This document shows, in pieces, positions 31,444 through 39,434 of a DNA stretch of 40,411 nt. This DNA is from an uncultured Lachnospiraceae bacterium (GTDB lineage Bacteria > Bacillota > Clostridia > Lachnospirales > Lachnospiraceae): contig CATLCV010000021.1 of NCBI GenBank assembly GCA_949893755.1, positions 1 to 40,411 of the forward strand, in the 5' to 3' direction. The translations under genes and the position numbers were made by a program. The notes beneath the pieces were generated by a model, which saw only the letters and a program-made list of their open reading frames with translations, ran no database searches and was not told where the DNA came from. Every line of letters starts with the position of its first letter. Within the stretch, counting starts at the first letter, position 1.

Positions 31444-32334
31444 ATGGAGATACAAAGACATATGAGAAACAAGAAACGCAGCCTGTTCCTGCTCTTTCTG
31501 CTGGGGCCTTTTTGCATACTGCACCTGGTTTTTACATTCATTCCGGCAGTATATTCCTTTGTCTTAAGCTTTTTTAAGTATAGAGGATACGGGCAGGCAA
31601 AGTTTGTCGGACTGCAGAATTATCAAAACCTTCTTAAAATGCCGGCTACATGGAGGCAGATGGAAAATACCATGATTTATTATGTCACACATTTAATTCC
31701 ATGCCTGGTCATTGGCTTCATTCTTGCATATGCGGTGTACTGCATGCTGGGGCAGCGGGCGCAGAGGGTGTATAAACCCATTTTTTATCTGCCTCAGCTT
31801 ATGGCGACGGTGGCGGCTTCCATGGTTTTCGGGGTGATATTCGGAACAAATATCGGGGTGGTAAACCAACTGCTGGGAACGTCCATCCCGTTTCTGACCA
31901 ATCAAAATTATATCAAAATACCGGTCATTATTTTGATCATCTGGAGGACAATGGGGTGGTATTTCCTGATATTGCTGTCCGGCATGAGTACAGTCAGCAC
32001 AGATCTGGTTGAAGCGGCAAGGCTGGATGGGGCAAGCCGGCTGCAGCAGATCCGCTATGTCGTACTGCCGATCATGAAGCCGATCATTTCTTTTTTGATC
32101 ATTACGGAAACGATGTCATCGATTAAAGTCTATACGGAACCGGCGCTTGTTACAAATAATATTACGGCAACTTCCATGCCGATCGCCGCGGCGCCTTTTG
32201 TCAATGTGATCGTAAGCAACCTGGAAGGAGGACAGTTCGGTATGGCTTCCGCGGCAGGCTGGATTTTGTTTTTCGTGATCATGTTATTTACATTGGCTTA
32301 TATGCTGATCTTCAATGAAAAAGGAGGGGAGTAG
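31444..32334 (+). CDS. Sugar ABC transporter permease, MalF type
   Basis: A 296-residue membrane protein with six hydrophobic segments, starting with LFLLFLLGPFCILHLVF. The cytoplasmic EAA loop EAARLDGASRLQQIRYVVLP contacts the ATPase. Start ATG 31444 has AAGGAG 8 nt upstream; the open frame extends to 31315 but crosses the intercistronic hairpin and lacks an SD there. It pairs with the permease that starts 2 nt after its stop. Confidence 0.93.
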   Translation: MEIQRHMRNKKRSLFLLFLLGPFCILHLVFTFIPAVYSFVLSFFKYRGYGQAKFVGLQNYQNLLKMPATWRQMENTMIYYVTHLIPCLVIGFILAYAVYCMLGQRAQRVYKPIFYLPQLMATVAASMVFGVIFGTNIGVVNQLLGTSIPFLTNQNYIKIPVIILIIWRTMGWYFLILLSGMSTVSTDLVEAARLDGASRLQQIRYVVLPIMKPIISFLIITETMSSIKVYTEPALVTNNITATSMPIAAAPFVNVIVSNLEGGQFGMASAAGWILFFVIMLFTLAYMLIFNEKGGE

Positions 32335-32336
32335 AC

Positions 32337-33170
32337 ATGGGAAAAAAGGCGGGAAAAGTAATCCTCCATGTGGTTTTGATTTTTTGCTCCTTCATATCAC
32401 TCTATCCATTTTTTATAATGTTTACCGGTGCATTTAAAACATCCTCCGAATTGATGAAAAATGCGGCCGGCTGGCCGATCAGGGGGACTCTTGAAAATTT
32501 TCCCAGATTGCTGAATTACAATTCCCATATCATATCAAGGACATTTTTAAATGCATTGGGGGTATCTGCAGTATCTACGGTGATCGTGCTGGTACTGGCA
32601 TCCCTTGCGGGTTATGCATTTGCAAAGTTTAAATTTAAGGGGAAACGGATCTTGTTTCTATTTTTCCTGGCAACCATGATGCTGCCGATGGAAGTGAATA
32701 TGACACCGCTGTTCATTATGTTTTCCAAGCTGCACTGGCTGAACTCCTATCAGGTCCAGATCCTTCCGGGCATTGCCAATGTGCTCGCAATGTATATGTA
32801 TAAGCAGTATATGGAAAGTCTGCCGGATTCGGTCATGGAATCCGCTTATCTGGACGGTGCGGGGGAATGGACCGTATACAGAAAAATCGTAATGCCGATG
32901 GTAAGGCCGGCCACAAGTGCTTTGGCAATTATTATGTTTATGGGAAAATGGAATGATTACCTGATGCCCAGGACCATGATCACGAAACAGAAGTATATGC
33001 CGATCATGGTAATCCTGCCTACGCTGAGTGATACGGGAACAAGCTATGTCATCCCCTGGGAATTGATTTTCGCGGGATGTGTGCTGATCACGGTTCCGCT
33101 GCTGGGAGTTTTTCTGATTTTTCAGGATAAGTTCATGAGCAGTGTAGTGATGGGCGCGGTAAAAGAATAA
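32337..33170 (+). CDS. Sugar ABC transporter permease, MalG type
   Basis: 277 residues with six predicted membrane segments. It has the MalG-type start VILHVVLIFCSFISLYPFFIMF and the EAA loop ESAYLDGAGEWTVYRKIVMP. It forms a heterodimer with the preceding permease; the SD GGAGGGGAG lies within the end of that gene, so the two are translationally coupled. A hydrophobic C-terminus ending in SSVVMGAVKE is typical of this family. Confidence 0.94.
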   Translation: MGKKAGKVILHVVLIFCSFISLYPFFIMFTGAFKTSSELMKNAAGWPIRGTLENFPRLLNYNSHIISRTFLNALGVSAVSTVIVLVLASLAGYAFAKFKFKGKRILFLFFLATMMLPMEVNMTPLFIMFSKLHWLNSYQVQILPGIANVLAMYMYKQYMESLPDSVMESAYLDGAGEWTVYRKIVMPMVRPATSALAIIMFMGKWNDYLMPRTMITKQKYMPIMVILPTLSDTGTSYVIPWELIFAGCVLITVPLLGVFLIFQDKFMSSVVMGAVKE

Positions 33171-33187
33171 ATTACAGGAGAAGAGCT

Positions 33188-34204
33188 ATGAGAAAAGGAT
33201 ATGTGGCAGATGAAAAACGATATGAAAATATAGAATATAGCAGATGCGGAAAAAGCGGCTTAAAGCTGCCGCCGCTGTCATTGGGATTATGGCACAACTT
33301 TGGGGAATTTAACAGTTTCCATAATATGAAGGAAATGTGTATTACTGCTTTTGATGAAGGCATGACGCATTTTGACCTGGCAAATAATTATGGACCCTCT
33401 GCCGGGAGCGCGGAGGAAAATTTTGGGAGGATCCTGGAGGATTCCCTGCGTCCTTACCGGGATGAGCTGGTCATTAGTACGAAAGCGGGATACGACATGT
33501 GGGAAGGCCCCTACGGCAGCTGGGGGAGCAGGAAGCATTTGACCGCAAGTATCGACCAGAGCCTGAGGAGAATGCGGTGTGAATATGTGGACATTTTTTA
33601 TCATCACAGAATGGACAGGAATACACCGTTGGAAGAATCTATGGGGGCGCTGGCAGATATCGTAAGGAGCGGAAAGGCACTGTATATCGGTATCTCAAAT
33701 TATGACAGAGAATCTATGGAAAAGGCAGCGGCGATTCTTCGGGACCTGAAATGTCCCTGCATCGTAAATCAGAGAAGATATTCCATTTTTGACAGGACGA
33801 TAGAGGAAGACGGTGTAAAGGAAGCAGCCGCCGGCCAGGGAATGGGAATTGCTGCATTCAGTCCGCTTGCCCAGGGGCTTCTGACGGATAAATATCTGTT
33901 TGGCATCCCGTCAGAGAGCCGGATTGCAAGGGATCCCCGCTTTTTAAAGGCAAATTGCCTGACAAAAGAAAGAATATCCCAGATCAGGGAGCTCAATGAA
34001 ATCGCAGGAAAAAGAGGTCAGACTCTTGCGCAGATGGCATTATCCTGGATTCTGAGGGATCAGAAGATCTGTACCGCGTTGATCGGGGCATCGACTCCCC
34101 AGCAGATCAAAGAAAATCTTGCAGTGACAAAAAGCTGTGATTTTACGGAAGAGGAGCTTAGAAAGATTGATGAAATCAGCATCAAAAAAGTATACCAGGA
34201 GTAG
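33188..34204 (+). CDS. gpr: Aldo/keto reductase, YghZ/L-glyceraldehyde 3-phosphate reductase type
   Basis: 338 residues. The start YENIEYSRCGKSGLKLPPLS and the segments SLGLWHNFG, THFDLANNYG, GSAEENFGR, VISTKAGYDMW and the GPYGSWGSRK loop follow E. coli YghZ almost word for word. YghZ reduces L-glyceraldehyde 3-phosphate and methylglyoxal with NADPH. The AKR tetrad Asp/Tyr/Lys/His is present (FDLANNY, STK, YHH). It sits 17 nt after the permease (SD CAGGAG) and 11 nt before the iron dehydrogenase. In this operon it probably reduces a short aldehyde produced from the released sugar, or detoxifies methylglyoxal (inference). Confidence 0.9.
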   Translation: MRKGYVADEKRYENIEYSRCGKSGLKLPPLSLGLWHNFGEFNSFHNMKEMCITAFDEGMTHFDLANNYGPSAGSAEENFGRILEDSLRPYRDELVISTKAGYDMWEGPYGSWGSRKHLTASIDQSLRRMRCEYVDIFYHHRMDRNTPLEESMGALADIVRSGKALYIGISNYDRESMEKAAAILRDLKCPCIVNQRRYSIFDRTIEEDGVKEAAAGQGMGIAAFSPLAQGLLTDKYLFGIPSESRIARDPRFLKANCLTKERISQIRELNEIAGKRGQTLAQMALSWILRDQKICTALIGASTPQQIKENLAVTKSCDFTEEELRKIDEISIKKVYQE

Positions 34205-34215
34205 GAGATGAAGGA

Positions 34216-35388
34216 ATGGCGCATACATTTATCATGCCCGGGCTGATCTTATCAGGCGACGGCGCAGTGGAACAAAGCATGGATTATATGCCGAAACCGC
34301 CAAAAAAGGCGCTGGTGGTTACTTCTGCCTGTAATGTGGAGTATGGACAGGTGGATGAGATCACAGAGGTTTTAGAGAAAGAAGGAAGGGAATACTGCAT
34401 TTTTGAACAGGTCAATCAGGAGCCTTCAGACAGCCCGGTTCAGGCAGGGGCCCGCCTGTACATGGAGGAGCATTGCGGTTATCTGATAGCAATCGGCGGA
34501 GGAAGCGCCATAGATGTGATGAAAGCAATCGGTCTTCTGGTGTCGAATCCGGGAGATATCACAGATTACGCAGGGAAAAAGGAGATTTTAAATCCGCTTC
34601 CCTTTATGGCGGCAGTTCCCACCACGGCAGGAACAGGGTCCGAAGCAACGCAGTTCACGATCATTACAGATACAAAACGAAATGTCAAGATGTTGATCGG
34701 CATGAAGGAGCTGATGCCGGATCTGGTCCTGCTGATCCCGAAGCTCACATATACTGTTCCAAGAGAAGTGACAGTGTCAACCGGAATGGATGCGTTGATT
34801 CATGCTCTGGAGGCCTTTTTGTCGAAAAAGGCGCAGCCGCTGACAGACAGTCTTGCGATTTCGGCAGTAAAACGGATTTTACCCAATCTTCCGCGGGTAT
34901 ATTCTGACGGCACCGATCAGTCTGCAAGAAATGAGATGGCCTGTGCGGCACTGGAAGCAGGGATCGCATTTAATAATTCCTCTGTGACTCTGATCCATGG
35001 GATGAGCCGGCCGATCGGAGCATTATTTCATGTTCCGCACGGACTCTCGAATGCAATGCTGCTGCGGGAATGCATGTATTTTATGGCGGACAGTGCCGAA
35101 GACCGGCTGGCAGTGCTGTCGGAAGCTGTCCATGCGGCAGAAAACGGAATGAATGAAAAAGAAAAAACAGAGGCTCTCTTAAAAAAATTGTCTGAGCTCT
35201 GCGATTTTTGTGCGGTTCCTACATTGGAGGAATATGGTGTGGAGAAAAAAGCGTTTATGGCTCAGATTGATAAAATGGCAGAGGATGCGCTTGCAAGCGG
35301 AAGCCCGCATAATTTAAGAAAGACGATTGAAAAAGAGGATATCATATCTATCTATCAAAAGCTTTGGCAGGAAGAAAGGAGTTCGTAG
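34216..35388 (+). CDS. Iron-containing alcohol dehydrogenase
   Basis: A group III alcohol dehydrogenase (FucO/DhaT-like), 390 residues. The NAD site is LIAIGGGSAIDVMKA, followed by AAVPTTAGTGSEAT. The metal site is formed by Asp and His in GMDALIHALEAF and two later His in LIHGMSRPIGALFHVPHG. It is cytoplasmic. Candidates include 1,2-propanediol (lactaldehyde reductase) and other short diol/aldehyde pairs; next to a YghZ-like reductase this hints at deoxysugar breakdown such as rhamnose or fucose, though no isomerase, kinase or aldolase is present here. SD AGGAGATGAAGG precedes the ATG. Confidence 0.92.
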   Translation: MAHTFIMPGLILSGDGAVEQSMDYMPKPPKKALVVTSACNVEYGQVDEITEVLEKEGREYCIFEQVNQEPSDSPVQAGARLYMEEHCGYLIAIGGGSAIDVMKAIGLLVSNPGDITDYAGKKEILNPLPFMAAVPTTAGTGSEATQFTIITDTKRNVKMLIGMKELMPDLVLLIPKLTYTVPREVTVSTGMDALIHALEAFLSKKAQPLTDSLAISAVKRILPNLPRVYSDGTDQSARNEMACAALEAGIAFNNSSVTLIHGMSRPIGALFHVPHGLSNAMLLRECMYFMADSAEDRLAVLSEAVHAAENGMNEKEKTEALLKKLSELCDFCAVPTLEEYGVEKKAFMAQIDKMAEDALASGSPHNLRKTIEKEDIISIYQKLWQEERSS

Positions 35389-35391
35389 TGT

Positions 35392-37623
35392 ATGGCAGTA
35401 AAGGAATATAAGGGAGGCTTTACTCTGCCTGGTGAAGCCGGATATGAAAAGCTGACATTAGAGCTTGCTGAAAAGTGGGGAGCAGACGTGATCCGCGACA
35501 GTGACGGAACAGAACTGTCTTCGGAAATCCTGGAAGCAGGATATGACATTTATTCGACCATATGTATCATACGGGATCATAACGTGTGGGCGAAGAAAAA
35601 TATGGATAAACTGCAGCAGACGTTTCTGATGACAGACCCGAAGACGGCACAAAGAGACTGGCTGGAGGTCCGCCTTCTGGAGAATTTTTCAGAGGAGCAG
35701 TTTATCGTGAATGAGGGCAGCTCTTCCCGGGAATACTGGCAGGTCTTTGACAGGACAAGCAACAGGCTGGTTCCGAAGGAGTGCTGGAAATATGACGCGG
35801 AAACGCAGTCTGTCAGAATCTGGAATCTTGTGCCGTGGCATAAATATACGGTTTCGTTTTTGACGTACCGTATCTGGGAAGAGATCTCCATGTATAATCA
35901 CAAGACAAATCACTGGGACAAGGAGCATCTGATGCAGATTGATCCCATATATGAAGAAACGCAGGAATATATGCTGGACTGGATGGAAAGGTGGTGTGAA
36001 GAACATCCTCATACATCGGTTGTACGGTTTACCTCACTGTTCTACAATTTTGTTTGGATCTGGGGCAGCTCCGAGCGCAACCGGAACCTGTTTACAGACT
36101 GGGCCTCCTATGATTTTACGGTAAGCGTGAAGGCATTGGAACAATTTGAAAAAAATTATGGCTATGCATTGGAGGCGGAGGATTTCATCAATCAGGGGAA
36201 GCGGCATGCAACACATATGCCGGGCGGGAAAAGAAAACAGGACTGGATGAAATTCATGAATCGGTTTGTCATTTCTTTCGGAAAAAAATTGATTGAGGTG
36301 GTACACCGGTATGGAAAGAAAGCCTATGTGTTTTATGATGACAGCTGGGTTGGCATGGAGCCTTATGGAGAAAATTTCGAAGAATTTGGATTTGACGGGA
36401 TCATCAAATGTGTTTTCAGCGGATATGAAGCAAGGCTCTGCAGCGGTGTAAAAACAAAGGTGCATGAACTGCGTATGCATCCATATTTGTTTCCGACAGG
36501 GGTGGACGGATCCCCAAGCTTTCTGAAAGGCGGCAACCCGAAAGGGGAAGCGCAGAGGTATTGGCAGTCGGTAAGGCGGGCTGTTTTAAGAAGCCCGATC
36601 GACCGGATCGGGCTGGGCGGTTATCTGCATCTGGTGGAAGATCAGCCGGAATTTGCAGATTATATTGCGGAGATGGCAGACGAATTCCGTTCTCTGCGCA
36701 ATCTCCATCAAAAAGGAGCACCGCTGTGCCTGGGGCCGAGGATCGGTGTGCTGCATTACTGGGGAGCGCTTCGCTCCTGGACCCTGTCAGGGCATTTTCA
36801 TGAAACCTATATGCACGATTTGATCCATATCAATGAAAGCCTTTCCGGGATGCCCTTTGAAGTCGTTTTTCTTAACTTTGAGGATATCAAAAAAGGAAAG
36901 CTGTCTCAGCTCGATGTGGTCATCAATGCCGGATATGCGGGAAGTGCCTGGAGCGGCGGCTCCAGCTGGAAAGAGGATTGTATAGTCGAAAAGCTGACGG
37001 AATGGGTGTACCGGGGCGGTGTACTTATTGGGGTGAATGAGCCGTCGGCTGTCAGCGGATATGACACGTATTTTCGGATGGCGCATGTGCTGGGAGTAGA
37101 TGAAGATCTCGGTGAACGGGTATGCCACGGACGCTGGAAATATGAGGTCGGGGATTCAGGGGGGCTGCTCCCTCGTGGAGCAAATGCAAAAAAGAAGGAA
37201 GGAATTTACCTGACAGAGGAAACAACAGAGGTTCTTCAGGAGAAAGACGGTGTTCCAACCCTTACGGTACATCGGGCAGGAAAAGGTACAGGAATCTATC
37301 TGGGCGGCTATGAGATCACTCCGGAGAATACGAGAATGCTTCAGAATCTGATCCTGCGGTATGCTCAAAAAGCTTCCTGCAATGCAGATTCCTGCGGTAC
37401 GAAGGAATCCTGTATGCAGCAGGACTGGAAGCAGGATTATATTACGGACAACTTATATACGGATGCCGCATATTTTCCGGAGGCGGAGACACTTGTTGTC
37501 GTGAATAACACGGGAGAGCCGCAGAAAACGGGGATTCCTGTGGGGGACAGGCTGATATGGGCAGAACTGGAGCCGTATGGCTGTAAGATGATAGAGGTTT
37601 CAGCGACAAAGCTTATGCCATGA
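35392..37623 (+). CDS. GH112 galactoside phosphorylase (galacto-N-biose/lacto-N-biose or galactosyl-rhamnose phosphorylase)
   Basis: 743 residues, the usual length for GH112 (about 720-750). It is recognised from FNRTSN-like core VFDRTSNRLVPKECW, the acid-bearing segment AYVFYDDSWVGMEPYG (Asp316/317, matching Asp313 of the Bifidobacterium enzyme), and the PTGVDGSPSFLKGGNP and GRIGVLHYWGALRSW-like loops. These enzymes phosphorolyse beta-galactosides to galactose 1-phosphate plus a second sugar in the cytoplasm. No N-acetylhexosamine kinase or GalT-like gene accompanies it; two aldehyde-type reductases do, which makes a galactosyl-1,4-L-rhamnose specificity possible, though galacto-N-biose/lacto-N-biose cannot be excluded. 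It is the last gene of the operon; SD AAGGAG lies 10 nt before ATG 35392. Confidence 0.88.
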   Translation: MAVKEYKGGFTLPGEAGYEKLTLELAEKWGADVIRDSDGTELSSEILEAGYDIYSTICIIRDHNVWAKKNMDKLQQTFLMTDPKTAQRDWLEVRLLENFSEEQFIVNEGSSSREYWQVFDRTSNRLVPKECWKYDAETQSVRIWNLVPWHKYTVSFLTYRIWEEISMYNHKTNHWDKEHLMQIDPIYEETQEYMLDWMERWCEEHPHTSVVRFTSLFYNFVWIWGSSERNRNLFTDWASYDFTVSVKALEQFEKNYGYALEAEDFINQGKRHATHMPGGKRKQDWMKFMNRFVISFGKKLIEVVHRYGKKAYVFYDDSWVGMEPYGENFEEFGFDGIIKCVFSGYEARLCSGVKTKVHELRMHPYLFPTGVDGSPSFLKGGNPKGEAQRYWQSVRRAVLRSPIDRIGLGGYLHLVEDQPEFADYIAEMADEFRSLRNLHQKGAPLCLGPRIGVLHYWGALRSWTLSGHFHETYMHDLIHINESLSGMPFEVVFLNFEDIKKGKLSQLDVVINAGYAGSAWSGGSSWKEDCIVEKLTEWVYRGGVLIGVNEPSAVSGYDTYFRMAHVLGVDEDLGERVCHGRWKYEVGDSGGLLPRGANAKKKEGIYLTEETTEVLQEKDGVPTLTVHRAGKGTGIYLGGYEITPENTRMLQNLILRYAQKASCNADSCGTKESCMQQDWKQDYITDNLYTDAAYFPEAETLVVVNNTGEPQKTGIPVGDRLIWAELEPYGCKMIEVSATKLMP

Positions 37624-37669
37624 CATTTGAATGCAATTTTGCTATCATAAACTCATACGAATGATAAAA

Positions 37670-37703
37670 GGAGCAGGCGGATGTGACTCCTATGTCCTGC
37701 TCC
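37670..37703 (-). terminator. Terminator of the DJ-1/PfpI gene at the convergent junction
   Basis: GGAGCAGG (37670-37677) pairs with CCTGCTCC (37696-37703). The minus strand continues with TTTTATC, so it terminates leftward transcription. It may also slow the GH112 transcript from the other side, but lacks a plus-strand T-run. Confidence 0.65.
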
Positions 37704-37753
37704 GTCAATTCCGTAAGAAAATGCAAAAAACACCCCGCCGCCCTGAACCAATC

Positions 37754-38269
37754 CTACTCCGCCCTCCTATGATATTTCCAAAAAGCAATCGTCTCCTGCA
37801 GATCCGCTTCGTCCTCGAACAGCTCCAGCTCCTTCGCCGTCTCGATCGCAAAATCCACATAAGCATTTGCCCGTGCGGTGATCACACGTCCGTCATTGAC
37901 AAGATCCCGATCGGCGGACTGCGTGGACTCCAAACCCTCCAATATCCCCGCATGATCCAGCAGATCCACACCTGCGCAGATGCCGCCGATCAGAACCCGG
38001 CGGCTTTTCAGCTCCCGCAGATATGCACGGACCTCCTCCGTATCAATGGCGGAAATATCTCCGCCCGGGACGATGAAGCTGCGGATCTGCTGAGGATCCA
38101 CATCCTTCAAGGCCATGTCCGCATTGACGGAATAGCCTTCCGTTGCCCGGATCGGCTGTCCGTCAAGGGAACAATAGACGATTCCGCATTCTGTCAGGCT
38201 CATAAAATAATTCAGGATCACGATTTCAAAAAAACAGCTTGTATCATATAGTAGAAAAACATCTTTCAT
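37754..38269 (-). CDS. DJ-1/PfpI-family protein
   Basis: 171 residues, a single glutamine-amidotransferase-like domain. The nucleophile elbow is GGICAGV (Cys98), preceded by the strand SFIVPGGD, and an acidic residue (Glu15 in FFEIV) stands at the usual DJ-1 position. Family members include glyoxalases, chaperone-like deglycases, transcription co-regulators and stress proteins, so the role is open. It is cytoplasmic, with SD GGAGG 6 nt before ATG. It is convergent with the GH112 gene and separated from sigK by a large palindromic element. Confidence 0.88.
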   Translation of the reverse strand: MKDVFLLYDTSCFFEIVILNYFMSLTECGIVYCSLDGQPIRATEGYSVNADMALKDVDPQQIRSFIVPGGDISAIDTEEVRAYLRELKSRRVLIGGICAGVDLLDHAGILEGLESTQSADRDLVNDGRVITARANAYVDFAIETAKELELFEDEADLQETIAFWKYHRRAE

Positions 38270-38306
38270 GGGTTACCTCCGTAGTGTTCCGTTTCTGGAA
38301 TCTGAA

Positions 38307-38526
38307 ACTTCAAAATTTTTCCAGCTGTGCGGTTGCGATTCGATAGGTCATTTTCATGCAATTTATTGCAATGAAAATGGCCTGTCGAATCAGCAACCCA
38401 CTTATTAATGAGCAAAAAGCGGCTGCGTTAGCAGACGTAAGAGTGCGTCAGCACGGTTTTTGCGAATGGATAAGTGGGTTGGATGCTCCTTGGAGCATCC
38501 AACCGCACAGCTGGAAAATTTCAAGT
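38307..38526. repeat. 220-bp cloverleaf-like palindromic element before sigK
   Basis: An outer stem pairs 38307-38335 with 38500-38526, including an uninterrupted TTTTCCAGCTGTGCGGTTG against its complement (19 bp). Inside are three hairpins in a row: 38337-38391 (GATTCGATAGGTCATTTTC against its near-complement, about 26 bp with G-U pairs), 38394-38481 (CAACCCACTTAT/ATAAGTGGGTTG with an inner GCAAAAA/TTTTTGC), and 38481-38500 (GGATGCTCC-TT-GGAGCATCC). The result is a four-way-junction, cloverleaf-shaped fold on either strand. It has no long open frame and no T-run. It may be a non-autonomous mobile repeat or a structured RNA. Confidence 0.8.
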
Positions 38527-38588
38527 GGAAAAGCACAAAATCCCATATTTCCACATAAACTATATCAAATGTGCCAAGAGGTGTCGTC

Positions 38589-39212
38589 TTGAAATCATTT
38601 CCCAATCCCCTCACTCCTTCGGAAGAGAAATACTACATCCAGAAATATACGGAAGGAGACCTTCAGGCAAAGCATATCTTGATCGAGCGGAATCTGCGGC
38701 TCGTCGCACATGTGATCAAAAAGTACCAGTACCTGGATGAGGACCAGGAGGATCTGATCTCCATCGGAACCATCGGGCTGATCAAGGCAGTGGCTACATT
38801 TAACGCGGAAAAAGGGAACCGGCTGGCGGCATATGCATCCAAATGCATTGACAATGAGATCCTGATGTATCTCCGGTCCCGGAAGAAAACGAGCAAGGAG
38901 ATCTCCCTGTATGAGCCCATCGGCACAGACCGGGAAGGGAACGAGATCAAACTGTACGATATCATTGAAACGGAAGAGGAGGATGTCCCGGAACGGCTCT
39001 ATCTCAAGGAAAATATCCAGAAGCTGTACGAAAAGGTGGAAAATGAGCTCTCCCAGCGTGAAAAGCTGGTATTGAAAATGCGGTATGGGCTGTATAACGG
39101 AGAGGAATATACGCAGAGGGAAATTGCCCGGCAGCTCGGGATCTCCCGGTCTTATGTATCCCGGATCGAAAAAAGCGCAGTGGAAAAGCTGCGGATTTTT
39201 TTTCATGCCTGA
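38589..39212 (+). CDS. sigK: RNA polymerase sporulation sigma factor SigK
   Basis: A sigma-70 family protein of 207 residues, very like B. subtilis SigK. It starts with FPNPLTPSEEKYY, has region 2 motifs RNLRLVAHVIKKY, DLISIGTIGLIKAV and YASKCIDNEILMYLR, the linker PIGTDREGNEI, and region 4 with YTQREIARQLGISRSYVSRIEKSA. It directs late mother-cell genes during sporulation. The start is probably TTG 38589 (AGAGG 7 nt upstream); GTG 38571 is in frame. Either way the ~20-residue pro-sequence of Bacillus pro-SigK is missing, as in C. difficile, so control by SpoIVFB-type cleavage is not expected. The gene is intact, with no skin-type insertion. A cloverleaf repeat lies directly upstream. Confidence 0.9.
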   Translation: MKSFPNPLTPSEEKYYIQKYTEGDLQAKHILIERNLRLVAHVIKKYQYLDEDQEDLISIGTIGLIKAVATFNAEKGNRLAAYASKCIDNEILMYLRSRKKTSKEISLYEPIGTDREGNEIKLYDIIETEEEDVPERLYLKENIQKLYEKVENELSQREKLVLKMRYGLYNGEEYTQREIARQLGISRSYVSRIEKSAVEKLRIFFHA

Positions 39213-39307
39213 CAGCCGCGGCAAAAACGGAATCGAATGGCATATCCGGCCAAACTAAGGGTTCCGGAAGATAAAAACAGGCTCATGAAATACACATAGC
39301 AAAAGAA

Positions 39308-39342
39308 GGCTGTATGGTATATGGAGCATATTATACAGTCCT
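39308..39342. terminator. Possible bidirectional terminator between sigK and the LacI-type gene
   Basis: GGCTGTAT (about 39308-39315) pairs with ATACAGTCC (about 39333-39341), with further A+T pairing inside. T-runs are weak on both strands. Nothing else is recognised in the 222-bp gap 39213-39434. Confidence 0.4.
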
Positions 39343-39434
39343 CTCTCTTACATATTTCCTGTTCTTTCATCCATTGCCCGCGGACCATCCCGTCCGTACT
39401 TTTAAAATAATCCAAGAGACCGTTTCTTTTTCCC

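Noticed and set aside
37631-38251. A 206-codon plus-strand open frame opposite the DJ-1/PfpI gene.
   Set aside because: It has no SD and overlaps a terminator; the minus-strand frame has the GGICAGV nucleophile motif and a good SD.
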